59,937 nucleotides of DNA, taken from positions 1-59,937 of the forward strand of contig JAIUMI010000016.1 of the NCBI GenBank assembly GCA_022565665.1. The letters are read 5' to 3'. The notes below the pieces were generated by a model. It ran no database searches. It had not been told where the DNA came from and was given only the letters and a program-made list of their open reading frames with translations. Numbering within the stretch: the first letter of the stretch is position 1; each line of letters begins with the position of its first letter. This DNA is from Glycocaulis sp. GTDB lineage: Bacteria; Pseudomonadota; Alphaproteobacteria; Caulobacterales; Maricaulaceae. Both the position numbers and the translations under genes were made by a program. Positions 33,714-43,580 of this stretch are shown piece by piece.

Positions 33714-34997
33714 CTAGTCGTTCAGCGCCTGCTCGCGCTGCTGGCGCGCCGCGATCTGCCGGTTGAGCCGGTGGAGCGTGCGCCGTTCTGCATGACTGAT
33801 CGGAACACTCTGGAAACCGCGCGGCGCGGCGGCGCTGGCAATCGCCGGAGCGAGCATGTCTGTCAGGCGCTGCCCATCTTCGGTCTCCAGATAGGCCTCC
33901 CGCCGCGCCAGAATGGCCGCCTCGCTCATCCGCGGATCCGCCCCGCTCAGCAGTATGCCGAATGCGTCCTCGCGCTCTGACGGGCCTGAGCGCATGCGCG
34001 CGAGCATGGAAAGGCCAAGGCTGGGCAGATAGTGGGCGGGCTCGTGATAGATATCGTGGCTGACGGTCTGTTCGGCCCCCGGCAGCGGGCTGGTGGAGGG
34101 GCCCTGAAAGCCTGAAAAGTCCCACAGCACACCGGCGCCGCCCGGCACGCACGGGGCAACGGGCTCTCCGCCAGCCTGCTTTGCCAGTGCTTCGAAGCGG
34201 CGCGCCATCTCCACGCGGAAATCGAAATAGACCTGCTCGCGCCCGGCCGCGAACAGGGATTCCTCATTCCAGGCGTGGACGGGGTGAATATAGCCGATCA
34301 CCTGAACGCCTTCGCGGGCCAGTGCCTCCAGCGTGGAGAAGAGGAAGTCCATCCGCTCAGACGAGACGCGCATGGTGCGGTAATAGGTCAGCCGGGGCAA
34401 GGGTGTGTTCACGAAGCGCTGGTACTGCACGCCGGGCTCGTACACGTCGCGGAAGGGCGGCTCTGGCCGGTTGCCGGTGATGTTCTCCGCCAGCGTCTGC
34501 GTGGCCCGTGCGAACGTGTTGGGCGAGAGCGTCACGCGCGCAGTGGCCAGCCAGCGATTGCCATCGGCCAGACGGCTGATCGGGAAGGCGGGCTTGTACT
34601 TGTCGCCGCTGGTGAACTCGTCCGTGTCCAGTCCGATCACGAAGCAACGCAGATCTGCCTGTTGTCCGGCAATGGCGGCCAGATGGGCAAGCTCGAAGGC
34701 GTTGGAGCCGCGAATGCCCGCATTGTAGAGTCCCCCCGGCCAGTCTTCGACGGTCATGGGAAAGCCATCCACCGTGCGCGAGGATCCGGTGATGGCCGAG
34801 CGCGCGCCGGTCTGGCCCAGCTGATGGCCCACCTGCACCCGCCGGCCGTCCTCATGCCCACGCGTCTTTTCGGCATTGATCCCGGCGATGTCGGGGCCCG
34901 TGCCGGTGTCATAGGGGTCGATCACGGCATTGAAGCCGATAAAGCCCGCGAACGCGCCGGCAAGGATGATCAGGACAAGACGGGTATAGCGCTGCAT
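33714..34997 (-). CDS. SGNH/AlgX-DltD-like periplasmic partner of MBOAT acyltransferase
   Basis: 427 residues with one N-terminal membrane anchor (LVLIILAGAFAGFIGFNAV). A GSSRT motif near residue 72 could carry the nucleophilic serine, and a YHEPAHYLPS segment near 320 the Asp/His part, as in the SGNH-like proteins that work with MBOAT enzymes (AlgJ/AlgX, DltD). It would take the acyl group on the periplasmic side and place it on a glycan. It starts 6 bases after the MBOAT gene, so the two form a functional pair. The glycan acceptor is unknown. Confidence 0.72.
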   Translation of the reverse strand: MQRYTRLVLIILAGAFAGFIGFNAVIDPYDTGTGPDIAGINAEKTRGHEDGRRVQVGHQLGQTGARSAITGSSRTVDGFPMTVEDWPGGLYNAGIRGSNAFELAHLAAIAGQQADLRCFVIGLDTDEFTSGDKYKPAFPISRLADGNRWLATARVTLSPNTFARATQTLAENITGNRPEPPFRDVYEPGVQYQRFVNTPLPRLTYYRTMRVSSERMDFLFSTLEALAREGVQVIGYIHPVHAWNEESLFAAGREQVYFDFRVEMARRFEALAKQAGGEPVAPCVPGGAGVLWDFSGFQGPSTSPLPGAEQTVSHDIYHEPAHYLPSLGLSMLARMRSGPSEREDAFGILLSGADPRMSEAAILARREAYLETEDGQRLTDMLAPAIASAAAPRGFQSVPISHAERRTLHRLNRQIAARQQREQALND

Positions 34998-35003
34998 CGC
35001 GGG

Positions 35004-36452
35004 TCAGAAGTTGTAATAGATGAATTCGGAGTAGGACCAGCTGGAGATCATGCACGCAAAGAGCAGCAGGGCGAGCCCCCAGCCCCAGCGTGCATTCGGC
35101 TTCCAGCGCTCCTTGCGCGGCGGGTTCACCCCGGCGGTCTTGAGGATCTCCGGTTCGATCTGGCGGTAGAAAACCTGCGCGGTCTCCGGCAGCGACCAGA
35201 TGAGCGCGAGGCCGATGGCCACCGCCAGGAACGGACTGTTGGGCGGGTGTGCGCCCAGCCCGTTCAGCCCGGCCATGCCCTGCAACATGATGGCGGCGGC
35301 ATCAAAGCTCGCGGCGCGGAAGAACACCCAGGTGATGATCACGAAGAGGAAGGTGCAGGCGGCAGAGCCGATCCAGAAGCGCCCGAACAGCCCGTTCGGG
35401 AACCACCGGTCCAGCATCCGGCACCAGATCAGCGCCGCCCCGTGCAGCCCGCCCCAGACGACGAAAGTCCACGCCGCGCCGTGCCACAGCCCGCCCAGCA
35501 GCATGACGATCATCAGATTGATCAGCGTGCGCACCTGTCCGGCGCGGTTACCGCCCAGCGATATGTAGAGATAATCGCGCAGGAACTGGGACAGGGTGAT
35601 GTGCCATCGCCGCCAGAAATCGGTGATGGAGCGGGCCTTGTAGGGGGCGTTGAAATTGATCGGCAGCTGGAAGCCGAACATGCGCGCAATGCCCAGCGCC
35701 ATGTCCGAATAGCCGGAAAAGTCGAAATAGATCTGCAGCGTGTAGGCCAGCGCGCCGGACCATGCCAGCAGGAAGCCGACAGGCTCGCCCGCCGCCGCGC
35801 TGTCAAAGGCGGAATTGGCGTAAGGGGCGAGATTGTCCGCCAGCAGCACCTTCTTGGCGAGACCCACCGCGAAGATGGACAGGCCAATGCCCAGATTGGC
35901 CATCAGATCGCTCTGCCGCTTCTTTTCGGCGAACTGGGGCGAGATGATGCGGTGATGGACGATCGGGCCTGCGATCAGCTGGGGAAAGAAGGCGACGAAC
36001 AGCCCGTAGCGGTGCGGTCGGGTATCGGGCGCGGTAATCCGCCGGGCGGTATCCACCAGAAAGGCGATCTGCTGGAAAGTGAAGAAGGAGATGGCCAGCG
36101 GCAGGGGCAGGCCGGGCTCGGCCAGCTCGAGCCCCGTCAGCCCGTTCAGATTGCGCACGAAGAAATCCGCGTATTTGAACACGCCAAGCGCGGCGAGATT
36201 GACGGTCACCCCGAAGGCCAGAAGCCATCCGCCCTGTCCGGGCTTTATCGCCCGGGCGATGAGGTAATTGACCAGCATCGAGCCGAGGATGAGCGGCATG
36301 AAGCGCACATCCCACCAGCCGTAGAAGATCAGCGAGGCAATGAGCAGCAGACCCAGCCCCGCCTCGTGCCCGAAGCGCCGGTTGACGAGGTAGAAGGCCA
36401 GAACGGTCAGCGGCAGGAAGGCAAACAGGAAGACCGGTGTGCTGAAGACCAT
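35004..36452 (-). CDS. MBOAT family O-acyltransferase (AlgI/DltB-like)
   Basis: 482 residues, about eleven membrane segments. Family signatures: FSTPVFLFAFLPLTVLAFY at the N-terminus, FPQLIAGPIVHH, FDFSGYSDMALGIARMFG, FNAPYKARSITDFWRRWHIT and the catalytic histidine in GGLWHGAAWTF. It carries acyl (commonly acetyl) groups across the inner membrane for O-acylation of extracellular polysaccharide. It lies between the FkbM methyltransferase and its SGNH-like partner in one operon. Confidence 0.93.
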   Translation of the reverse strand: MVFSTPVFLFAFLPLTVLAFYLVNRRFGHEAGLGLLLIASLIFYGWWDVRFMPLILGSMLVNYLIARAIKPGQGGWLLAFGVTVNLAALGVFKYADFFVRNLNGLTGLELAEPGLPLPLAISFFTFQQIAFLVDTARRITAPDTRPHRYGLFVAFFPQLIAGPIVHHRIISPQFAEKKRQSDLMANLGIGLSIFAVGLAKKVLLADNLAPYANSAFDSAAAGEPVGFLLAWSGALAYTLQIYFDFSGYSDMALGIARMFGFQLPINFNAPYKARSITDFWRRWHITLSQFLRDYLYISLGGNRAGQVRTLINLMIVMLLGGLWHGAAWTFVVWGGLHGAALIWCRMLDRWFPNGLFGRFWIGSAACTFLFVIITWVFFRAASFDAAAIMLQGMAGLNGLGAHPPNSPFLAVAIGLALIWSLPETAQVFYRQIEPEILKTAGVNPPRKERWKPNARWGWGLALLLFACMISSWSYSEFIYYNF

Positions 36453-36479
36453 GCCGTGATGCCCCCGCCCGCCGCCTTG

Positions 36480-37358
36480 TTAGCTAACGTCCAGACGCAC
36501 AATCGCGTTGGAGCGGGTCTCGCGCTCCACCGTATAGCCGCGCTGACAGGCGAGGAAGAGCGCATCGCGCGCGTTTTCCGCGCTCTGCCCGGCGCTGCGT
36601 TCCATGATGATCAGGCCGGGCCAGCGCTCGCGCGGAGTTTCGGCAAACCAGGGGGCCAGAATGGACGCCTCTGCGCCTGCAGTGTCGATCTTCATGACAT
36701 CCAGGCGGGCCACCTTCATCTCGGCCAGCAGGGTGGAGAGCCGCGTCACGCGCACCGCCTCGCCCTCGCCATGGACCAGACGCATCACGCTCTCGCCTTC
36801 ATAGTCGGACAGCGCCGCGCCCGAAATCTCGACATTCTCCAGCCCGTTGGCACGCGCATTATAGGCGAGCCGCCGGCGCAGGGCCGAGCGCGGCTCCACC
36901 GCGATCACGCGCGCTGCCGGTCCGCCGGCCTTGGCCGCAACCAGCGCATGCAGTCCGGCCCCCGCCCCGATATCGATAAAGGTCTTGCCCGGTCCCATCG
37001 CCGCGCGCAGCTCTGACAGCTCCGCCGCGTCAAAGCATTGCGGGGTCAGGAAGGCGCGCTTTTCGGAGAGATTGTCTTTGGGATGCAGGCGCAGCTTCAG
37101 GCCCAGCGCCTTCACGTCCGCCTTGCCATCCTTCAGCCCGCTCACGGCCAGCGGGCGCGCCAGCCCCGACAGCCGCAGGCCCGTCCGCCCTGTAGGCAGG
37201 GCGCGCCCGATAAGCAGGCCCATCTGCGAGACCAGGCCGGGCCGGTAGGCACCATGCGCCGGGCCCGGATCAACCCCGGCCAGGGCCGTATTTGGCGCGG
37301 GCTCGGGCAGTTCGTCGAACGTGTCCGTCAGGGGCGTTTCAGGCTCAGGTCGTGTCAT
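36480..37358 (-). CDS. FkbM-family methyltransferase
   Basis: 292 residues. The C-terminal two-thirds is a SAM-dependent FkbM domain (FIDIGAGAGLHALVAA, VIAVEPRSALRRRL, LDVMKIDTAGAEASIL). The first ~70 residues are Pro-rich and probably disordered. FkbM enzymes usually O-methylate sugars. It is 27 bases upstream of the MBOAT gene on the same strand, so methylation and acylation of the same surface glycan are plausible. Confidence 0.86.
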   Translation of the reverse strand: MTRPEPETPLTDTFDELPEPAPNTALAGVDPGPAHGAYRPGLVSQMGLLIGRALPTGRTGLRLSGLARPLAVSGLKDGKADVKALGLKLRLHPKDNLSEKRAFLTPQCFDAAELSELRAAMGPGKTFIDIGAGAGLHALVAAKAGGPAARVIAVEPRSALRRRLAYNARANGLENVEISGAALSDYEGESVMRLVHGEGEAVRVTRLSTLLAEMKVARLDVMKIDTAGAEASILAPWFAETPRERWPGLIIMERSAGQSAENARDALFLACQRGYTVERETRSNAIVRLDVS

Positions 37359-37482
37359 GGATGGCTTTCTAGCAAGGCAGGCGCCCGCTTGTCGCGGGCT
37401 TTGCGCGGTTTGCGCCGGAGCCAGCGCGTGCTAACCAGCCTTTCACCTCATCATGACCAGTTCAGGGCGGACAGATTTCTCC

Positions 37483-39015
37483 ATGAAACCCATTCTCGAA
37501 CAGCTTGATTCCAAACGTGCAGCCGCCCGCCTCGGCGGGGGTGAAAAGCGCATCGCAGCCCAGCACGCGAAGGGCAAGCTGACCGCGCGTGAGCGCCTTG
37601 AGGTGCTGCTGGACCCCGGCTCCTTTGAAGAGATCGGCATGTTCGTGGAGCACCAGTGCACCGACTTTGGCATGGGCGAATCGAAAATTCCCGGCGATGG
37701 CGTGGTCACGGGCTCGGGCACCGTGAACGGCCGCCTGGTCTATGTGTTTGCCAAGGATTTCACCGTGTTTGGCGGCTCGCTCTCGCTGGCCCATGCGCGC
37801 AAGATCACCCGCCTGCAGGAGACCGCGCTGAAGAACGGCGCGCCGATCATCGGGCTTTTCGATGCGGGCGGTGCGCGCATCCAGGAGGGCGTCGATGCAC
37901 TGGGCGGCTATGCGGAGATTTTCCAGAACAACGTGCTGGCCAGCGGCGTCATCCCGCAGATCAGCGTGATCATGGGGCCGTGCGCGGGCGGCGATGTCTA
38001 TTCGCCCGCCATGACCGACTTTATCTTCATGGTGAAGGATACCAGCTACATGTATGTGACGGGGCCCGATGTGGTCAAAACCGTCACCAACGAGATCGTC
38101 ACGCACGAGGAGCTGGGTGGAGCATCTGTCCACGCGAAGAAATCCGGCGTCGCCGACGGCGCGTTCGCGAACGATATCGAGGCGCTGGCGCAGATGCGCC
38201 GCCTGATCGATTTCCTCCCCCTGAACAACCGGGATAAGCCGCCCGTGCGGGAAGTCTATGATGATCCTGCACGCGTGGAACCCAGCCTTGATACGCTGAT
38301 CCCGCCCAACCCCAACAAGCCCTATGACATTCGCGAACTGATCGTGAAAACGGCGGACGAGGGCGATTTTCTGGAGATCGCGCCGGACTACGCCAAGAAT
38401 ATCGTGGTCGGCTTTGGCCGTCTGGAAGGCCAGACGGTGGGCTTTGTTGCCAACCAGCCGCTCAGCCTTGCCGGCGTGCTCGATATCGACGCCTCGAAGA
38501 AGGCCGCGCGCTTTGTGCGCTTCTGTGATGCGTTCGAGATCCCGATTATCACCTTTGTGGACGTGCCGGGTTTCCTGCCGGGCACCAAGCAGGAATATGG
38601 CGGGCTCATCAAGCACGGCGCGAAACTGCTCTTTGCCTATGCCGAAGCCACCGTGCCCAAGCTCACTGTCATCACCCGCAAGGCCTATGGCGGGGCGTAT
38701 GACGTGATGGCGTCCAAGCATCTGCGCGGCGATGTGAACTATGCCTGGCCGACGGCGGAAATCGCCGTGATGGGGCCGAAGGGCGCCGCCGAGATCATCT
38801 TCCGCAAGGATATGGATGATCCTGAAAAAATGGCCGAGCATGTGAAAGATTACGAGACGCGCTTTGCCAACCCGTTCGTGGCGGCCTCACGCGGCTATCT
38901 CGATGACGTGATCCAGCCGAGGAATACGCGGGTGCGCCTGATCAAGGCGCTGCGGACCCTGCGCGACAAGAAGCTCACCAACCCGTGGAAGAAGCACGAC
39001 AATATTCCGCTGTGA
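37483..39015 (+). CDS. pccB: Propionyl-CoA carboxylase beta chain
   Basis: 510 residues from ATG 37483 ([20 protein letters not shown], the usual PccB opening; ATG 37453 is open but lacks family similarity). Carboxyltransferase features: [52 protein letters not shown] and the C-terminal [13 protein letters not shown]. It transfers CO2 from biotin to propionyl-CoA, forming methylmalonyl-CoA, needed for breakdown of Val, Ile, Met, Thr and odd-chain fats. The biotin-carboxylase alpha chain is not in the window. Confidence 0.95.
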   Translation: MKPILEQLDSKRAAARLGGGEKRIAAQHAKGKLTARERLEVLLDPGSFEEIGMFVEHQCTDFGMGESKIPGDGVVTGSGTVNGRLVYVFAKDFTVFGGSLSLAHARKITRLQETALKNGAPIIGLFDAGGARIQEGVDALGGYAEIFQNNVLASGVIPQISVIMGPCAGGDVYSPAMTDFIFMVKDTSYMYVTGPDVVKTVTNEIVTHEELGGASVHAKKSGVADGAFANDIEALAQMRRLIDFLPLNNRDKPPVREVYDDPARVEPSLDTLIPPNPNKPYDIRELIVKTADEGDFLEIAPDYAKNIVVGFGRLEGQTVGFVANQPLSLAGVLDIDASKKAARFVRFCDAFEIPIITFVDVPGFLPGTKQEYGGLIKHGAKLLFAYAEATVPKLTVITRKAYGGAYDVMASKHLRGDVNYAWPTAEIAVMGPKGAAEIIFRKDMDDPEKMAEHVKDYETRFANPFVAASRGYLDDVIQPRNTRVRLIKALRTLRDKKLTNPWKKHDNIPL

Positions 39016-39386
39016 TATCTCTTCGTCGTTCCCGCGCAGGCGGGAACCCAGTGCCACATCAAAAATGGATCCCGGCTCGGGGGCCGGGAACCCGGTTTAG
39101 AGGTTAGCGCTGAAACCGTCAGAATTATCGCAACGGCAACACAGCCGGGGCCCCGGTCCCCGAGCCGGGGTCCAATCTTATTCCGGGCTCCGGCTCATCC
39201 CGGTGAAACGCGGGAAACTGAAAAAGCCCAACCCCTTGTCATCCTCCGGCCGCGTAGCGGTCCGGGGGAGCCATGCCTTTAGAGTTTCCGTCTGATCGTT
39301 CGTTGCAGGCATGGGTCACCCGCATACGCGGGTGATGACACCCCAGAGGGATTTCGGGCAAAGAAGCGCCATCAGGCGCTGAAAGA
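39016..39386. repeat. Intergenic region packed with REP-like palindromes
   Basis: 371 non-coding bases between convergent genes hold at least four hairpins: GTTCCCGC/GCGGGAAC (39028-39047), a GATCCCGGCTCGGGGGCCGGGA-type element near 39067-39090 with a mirrored GAGCCGGGGTCC copy near 39160, CCGGCCGC/GCGGTCCGG (39246-39265) and TCACCCGC/GCGGGTGA (39316-39335). Several resemble the pair at 29048-29143. They are typical alphaproteobacterial extragenic repeats and may end transcription from both sides. Confidence 0.65.
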
Positions 39387-39767
39387 TCAATCCGCGTAGT
39401 GCCGCCGCAGGGTTTCGGACAGGGCTTCCCCCTGCGCGGCGAGGCGCTGGGTTTCCATTTCGCTTTCCGCGCCGCAGCGTGTGCGGCGCTGCTGGTGATG
39501 GCGGAAGCCCTCATTGAAGCGGGCGATCAGGCGTTCGCGCGCCGTACCGGCCAGCGGGGCTTCCAGTTCCAGCAGCTGCTCCATGCGCCGGCGCCATTCC
39601 TGCGCGCCAGAGCCCCGGCAGATGAAGGCCAGGCCGTGCAACTCGCCCAGCACACCGGCCAGCTGATCGACCGGGTAGGTGGCATCGCTGCGCGTCTGCG
39701 CGCTGGCAGGCGCGCTCAGCGCCATGATGGCGGCCAGCAGGAGGGGAAGGGCAGTGCGGAATGTCAT
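39387..39767 (-). CDS. TIGR02301-family secreted protein
   Basis: 126 residues from ATG 39767 (ATAAGG upstream). Signal peptide ending APASAQT; mature part with VLGELHGLAFICRGSGAQEW, RRRMEQLLELE and a conserved Cys pair, matching the alphaproteobacterial family TIGR02301 of unknown function. Probably periplasmic and helical with one disulfide. The downstream NUDIX gene on the same strand ends 38 bases before its start, so it may be the last gene of the aroC transcript. Confidence 0.85.
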   Translation of the reverse strand: MTFRTALPLLLAAIMALSAPASAQTRSDATYPVDQLAGVLGELHGLAFICRGSGAQEWRRRMEQLLELEAPLAGTARERLIARFNEGFRHHQQRRTRCGAESEMETQRLAAQGEALSETLRRHYAD

Positions 39768-39805
39768 GGACGCCTTATCATCGTAAAAAAGCGGCCTCTT
39801 CAAGG

Positions 39806-40204
39806 CTAAAGAAGCGCTGCCGAGCGGGTGATGACCTGCCGCGTTTCATCCCAGCTGACCTTTTCCAGCGCCTCGGCGAGTGTGAAAAAGCCGGCCTCCA
39901 GCGCATCGTCGCCCGCCACCGGCTCTCCCGCCTCCCAGTGGCAGGCATAGTCGACCATCACGAAATGGCCGTGCGTACTGATGGACTGGAACACGTCGAT
40001 CAGCCCGGCAATACGCGCGGTGATGCCGGTTTCTTCCATGATCTCGCGCGCCAGCGCGGCTTCCAGCGGCTCGCCATATTCCACACTGCCGCCGGGAATG
40101 GACCAGAGGCCCTTATAGGGTTCCTTGCCGCGCCGGATGAGCAGGACGGTGTCATCGCGCCAGACCACGCCGCCGACACTGAGGACAGGACGCTGGAGGG
40201 CCAT
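39806..40204 (-). CDS. NUDIX hydrolase
   Basis: 132 residues starting at ATG 40204, which overlaps the aroC stop as TAATG; longer frames upstream lie within aroC. NUDIX box GGSVEYGEPLEAALAREI followed by MEETGI is complete (G-x5-E-x7-REUxEExGU). Such small proteins hydrolyse nucleoside diphosphate derivatives, for example ADP-ribose or oxidised nucleotides; the substrate is not determined. Translationally coupled to chorismate synthase. Confidence 0.92.
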   Translation of the reverse strand: MALQRPVLSVGGVVWRDDTVLLIRRGKEPYKGLWSIPGGSVEYGEPLEAALAREIMEETGITARIAGLIDVFQSISTHGHFVMVDYACHWEAGEPVAGDDALEAGFFTLAEALEKVSWDETRQVITRSAALL

Positions 40205-41298
40205 TACCGGCCGGTCTGTGCGCGGTGGCGCAGCATCTGGTCGGCCAGCACCAGCGCCATCATCGCCTCGGCCACCGGCACGGCGCGTATGCCGACGCAC
40301 GGATCATGGCGGCCTTTGGTGATGACCTCCACCGGTTCCAGATCGCGGTTGAGGCTCTGGCGGGCAATGCGGATGGAGGAGGTGGGCTTGATGGCCATGC
40401 GCACCACCACATCCTGACCCGTGGAGATGCCGCCCAGCACGCCTCCGTTGTGGTTGGTGCGGAAGGCGGGCTGTCCGGCCTCATCAAGATACATCTCGTC
40501 GGCAGCGTCCTCACCGCGTAAGGAAGCGGCCTCCAGCCCCGCCCCGATCTCGACGGATTTGGCGGCATTGATGCTCATCATGGCGTGGGCCAGCTCGCCA
40601 TCCAGCTTTCCATAGACGGGCGCGCCCCAGCCTGCCGGCACGCCAGAGGCCACCACCTCTACCAGCGCACCGACGGACGAGCCGGCCTTGCGGACGGCGT
40701 CCATGTCACCTTCCCACAAGCTTGCCGTCTCGGCATCCGGGCAGAAGAAATCGTTGCGGACGACCTCGTCCCAGTCCCAGCGGGCGCGGTCAATCGCGCG
40801 CGGGCCGATCTGGACCAGCGCGCCGCGTATCTGGATGGTGTCTCCCAGCACCTTGCGGGCAATGGCGCCGGCGGCAACGCGGGCCGCCGTCTCGCGCGCG
40901 CTGGAGCGCCCGCCGCCCCGATAATCGCGCACGCCGTATTTCGCGTCATAGGTGAAATCGGCATGGCCGGGCCGCCAGCTATCGCGGATATCGGAATAGT
41001 CTTTCGAGCGCTGGTCGGTGTTCTCGATCATCAGGCTGATCGGCGCGCCGGTGGTCACCTGTCCGCCCGTGCGCTCATCTTCGAACACGCCGGACAGGAT
41101 GCGCACCTGATCGTCCTCGCGGCGCTGGGTGACGTGGCGCGACTGGCCGGGCTTGCGCCGGTCGAGGAAGGGCTGGATATCAGCCTCGGTGAGCGGGATG
41201 CCCGGCGGGCAGCCATCGACCACGCAGCCAAGGGCCGGCCCATGGCTCTCTCCCCATGTGGTCACGCGGAAAACATGGCCGAAACTGTTGTGCGACAT
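40204..41298 (-). CDS. aroC: Chorismate synthase
   Basis: 364 residues, full length. Signatures: [55 protein letters not shown] and [20 protein letters not shown]. Uses reduced FMN to convert EPSP to chorismate, the last shared step of aromatic amino-acid synthesis. Coupled to the NUDIX gene by TAATG. Confidence 0.97.
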   Translation of the reverse strand: MSHNSFGHVFRVTTWGESHGPALGCVVDGCPPGIPLTEADIQPFLDRRKPGQSRHVTQRREDDQVRILSGVFEDERTGGQVTTGAPISLMIENTDQRSKDYSDIRDSWRPGHADFTYDAKYGVRDYRGGGRSSARETAARVAAGAIARKVLGDTIQIRGALVQIGPRAIDRARWDWDEVVRNDFFCPDAETASLWEGDMDAVRKAGSSVGALVEVVASGVPAGWGAPVYGKLDGELAHAMMSINAAKSVEIGAGLEAASLRGEDAADEMYLDEAGQPAFRTNHNGGVLGGISTGQDVVVRMAIKPTSSIRIARQSLNRDLEPVEVITKGRHDPCVGIRAVPVAEAMMALVLADQMLRHRAQTGR

Positions 41299-41382
41299 GG
41301 AAGGATACGGTCCGGAAGACGTGGAGGATGCGTCATCCTAGAGCGCGTTCGCGCCTGCGTCATCCCGCTGAGGCGAAGTGAT

Positions 41383-41952
41383 TTACGCTGCGCCCTTGCG
41401 GACCCAGCGGGCAAAGCGGGCAGCCGGAGACGCTTTGACGAAGCGCTCGTAGAACGTGCTGAGCAGACCGGCGTTCTCGTTGGCCTTGGCGCGGGCTTCG
41501 GCCTCGGCGAGCTTTCGGGCCTTTTCCTCACGCGCTGCGCGTTCGGCCGGGCCTTCTTCCGCGCTGCAATCGGCCATCGGATCGCGGACCAGCAGACGCA
41601 CGCGCCACATCGGCTCCCCGATCGGGACAATGAGGTCATTGGTCCGTGAGAGCGGCGGCAGACGCATCATGGCGCTGCGCTCGCCCAGTTCAACCGTCCG
41701 CAGGCCGCCCACCCGCGCCTCTTCGGGTGTGACGACAAGATCGCACATGCGCGGCGCGCAGATTTTCAGGATTTCGTGGGCCTTGAGGAGAATCTGCAAA
41801 TGCTTGAGCGTGTCGGGCGTGGGCGGTGTATGGTCGGGATGAACCTTCTTCACCTTCTCGCGGAAGGCCGATTTGACCGAATCATAATCGGCGTCCGGCT
41901 CAAGGTCGAACACGCGATAGGCGGCAAGAATGGCTTCCGGGGCACTGCTCAT
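41383..41952 (-). CDS. J-domain (DnaJ-like) protein
   Basis: 189 residues from ATG 41952 (an in-frame TTG at 41973 is less likely). The N-terminal J domain has AYRVFDLEPDADYDSVKSAF and the HPD tripeptide in KKVHPDHT, so it should stimulate an Hsp70. The rest has a middle region of unknown role and a basic, coiled-coil-prone stretch (ERAAREEKARKLAEAEARAK) near the C-terminus. No zinc-finger or DnaJ C domain. Divergent from pdxH. Confidence 0.85.
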   Translation of the reverse strand: MSSAPEAILAAYRVFDLEPDADYDSVKSAFREKVKKVHPDHTPPTPDTLKHLQILLKAHEILKICAPRMCDLVVTPEEARVGGLRTVELGERSAMMRLPPLSRTNDLIVPIGEPMWRVRLLVRDPMADCSAEEGPAERAAREEKARKLAEAEARAKANENAGLLSTFYERFVKASPAARFARWVRKGAA

Positions 41953-42054
41953 GATGGGCAAGCTAGCCGCCAATCGGTTGGTGAAAGGTTGACGATATCG
42001 CCCCGCGTGCCATTTCGCGTGCCTGCGCCTTCAGATATGGGAAACACCCGGTAA

Positions 42055-42723
42055 ATGACCCGCCGCGACATTATTCCGCCCAGCCCGAGTAAAGCTGACT
42101 ACGCAAAGGACGCCGCGCGTGATGGTGGCGAGCTGGCGGCCTCCGACAGCCCGTTCTCCCTGTTTGCCGAATGGCTGGCGGCTGCGCGGGACAAGGAGCC
42201 GAATGATCCCAATGCCATGGCGCTGGCCACGGCGGACGATGCCGGCCTGCCCGATGTGCGCATGGTGCTCCTGAAAGACGCCGATGAGCGCGGCTTTGTC
42301 TTCTACACCAATCTGGAAAGCGCCAAGGGCAATCAGCTTGCCGCCAACCACAAGGCGGCGCTGTGCTTTCACTGGAAATCGCTGCGCCGTCAGGTGCGCG
42401 TGAGGGGGCTGGTGGAGCCGGTCAGCGCTAAAGAGGCGGACGCCTATTTTGCCAGCCGCGCGCGTGACAGCCGGATCGGGGCATGGGCCTCGGCCCAGTC
42501 CCGCCCGCTGGAAAGCCGTCATGCGCTGGAAAAGAGTGTTGCGAAATACGCTGCCAGGTTCGGGCTTGGCGAGATACCGCGTCCGGATTTCTGGAGCGGA
42601 TACCGCATCTTGCCCCTGCGCATCGAATTCTGGCGCGACCGGCCTTTTCGCCTGCATGACCGGCTGGTCTATGAGCGGGCCGATTTGGACTCGCCCTTTG
42701 CCCTCTCAAGGCTCTATCCTTGA
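42055..42723 (+). CDS. pdxH: Pyridoxamine 5'-phosphate oxidase
   Basis: 222 residues; PdxH signatures include [50 protein letters not shown], the conserved [11 protein letters not shown] and the C-terminal [15 protein letters not shown] plus [10 protein letters not shown]. Oxidises PNP/PMP to pyridoxal phosphate with FMN. This is the supply route for PLP, which the two PLP enzymes of the peptide cluster need. Confidence 0.96.
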   Translation: MTRRDIIPPSPSKADYAKDAARDGGELAASDSPFSLFAEWLAAARDKEPNDPNAMALATADDAGLPDVRMVLLKDADERGFVFYTNLESAKGNQLAANHKAALCFHWKSLRRQVRVRGLVEPVSAKEADAYFASRARDSRIGAWASAQSRPLESRHALEKSVAKYAARFGLGEIPRPDFWSGYRILPLRIEFWRDRPFRLHDRLVYERADLDSPFALSRLYP

Positions 42724-42764
42724 TCCCTCACTGAACAGACTGGCCGGATGGCAAGGGGGCAATC

Positions 42765-43577
42765 ATGGGGTCTGTCATCGCGCGGGTGCGCGGCTACCTG
42801 ACATTTGTGTGCGTGCTGGCGATCATCGCCATTCCGCTCTGGTTCGCAGCGGCGGGCTTCGGCGCGCGTTTCGGCCTGTGGGACTGGCGTTTCGGGCTGG
42901 AAGTGATGGTTGGCGATATCGGGCCGATCTTGCTGATCGCAGCAATGTTTCTGTCAGCCTTGACCATGCTCGCGAACATCCCATCGGAATTCAGGACCGA
43001 CATGTCACGCAACACGGGAAGCGCACTGGCCGCTGCCGTGTTGATCCTTATAGGCGGTGTCGGCTTTTACCAGCTTCACACCTTCAACACGCACACCGGC
43101 CGCCTTCCGGCCATCCACGACATCACCACCAATCCGGAAAACCCGCCCCAGTTCACCGCCTCGCTGATCACACGCCGCGGTGCTGAGGCCAATAGCGTGG
43201 AGTATGATGGCAAGACCGATCCGGTAACGGGGCGTCCGCTGGCCGAGGTGCAGGCTGAGGCCTATCCCGATATCCGGCCCATCGTACTCGAAACCGATCC
43301 GGAAACGGCTTACCGCACGGCACTCAGGATTGCGCGGGAGAAGGGCTGGACGGTCTCCACTGCCTCCGCCAGCCAGCTCAGCTTCGAAGCGACCGCAACA
43401 ACCTTCTGGTTCGGCCTCCGCGATGATGTTGCGGTGCGCATCACGCCGCTTGCCGAAGGCGGCTCCATCGTTGATGCCCGCTCGGTCTCGCGCGAGCTGG
43501 ATGCCGACCGGGGTGCCAATGCCGCGCGCCTGCGCCGGTTTGAAGCGAGATTGCGTGCGGCCACCGGTGAAGCCTGA
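42765..43577 (+). CDS. DUF1499 membrane protein
   Basis: 270 residues. Three N-terminal membrane segments (about residues 10-105) precede a C-terminal soluble DUF1499 domain (IHDITTNPENPPQF, then YRTALRIAREKGWTV and FWFGLRDDVAVRI, with VDARSVSRELDADRGANAARL). The domain occurs widely in proteobacteria and algae; its function is unknown. It lies 41 bases after pdxH on the same strand. Confidence 0.85.
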   Translation: MGSVIARVRGYLTFVCVLAIIAIPLWFAAAGFGARFGLWDWRFGLEVMVGDIGPILLIAAMFLSALTMLANIPSEFRTDMSRNTGSALAAAVLILIGGVGFYQLHTFNTHTGRLPAIHDITTNPENPPQFTASLITRRGAEANSVEYDGKTDPVTGRPLAEVQAEAYPDIRPIVLETDPETAYRTALRIAREKGWTVSTASASQLSFEATATTFWFGLRDDVAVRITPLAEGGSIVDARSVSRELDADRGANAARLRRFEARLRAATGEA

Positions 43578-43580
43578 TTT

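Noticed and set aside
34275-37016. 913-codon rightward open frame
   Set aside because: Antisense to the SGNH-like, MBOAT and FkbM genes, which carry clear family motifs; a shadow of GC-rich codon use.
39016-39386. CRISPR array
   Set aside because: The palindromes differ in sequence and spacing, with no regular spacers and no cas genes.
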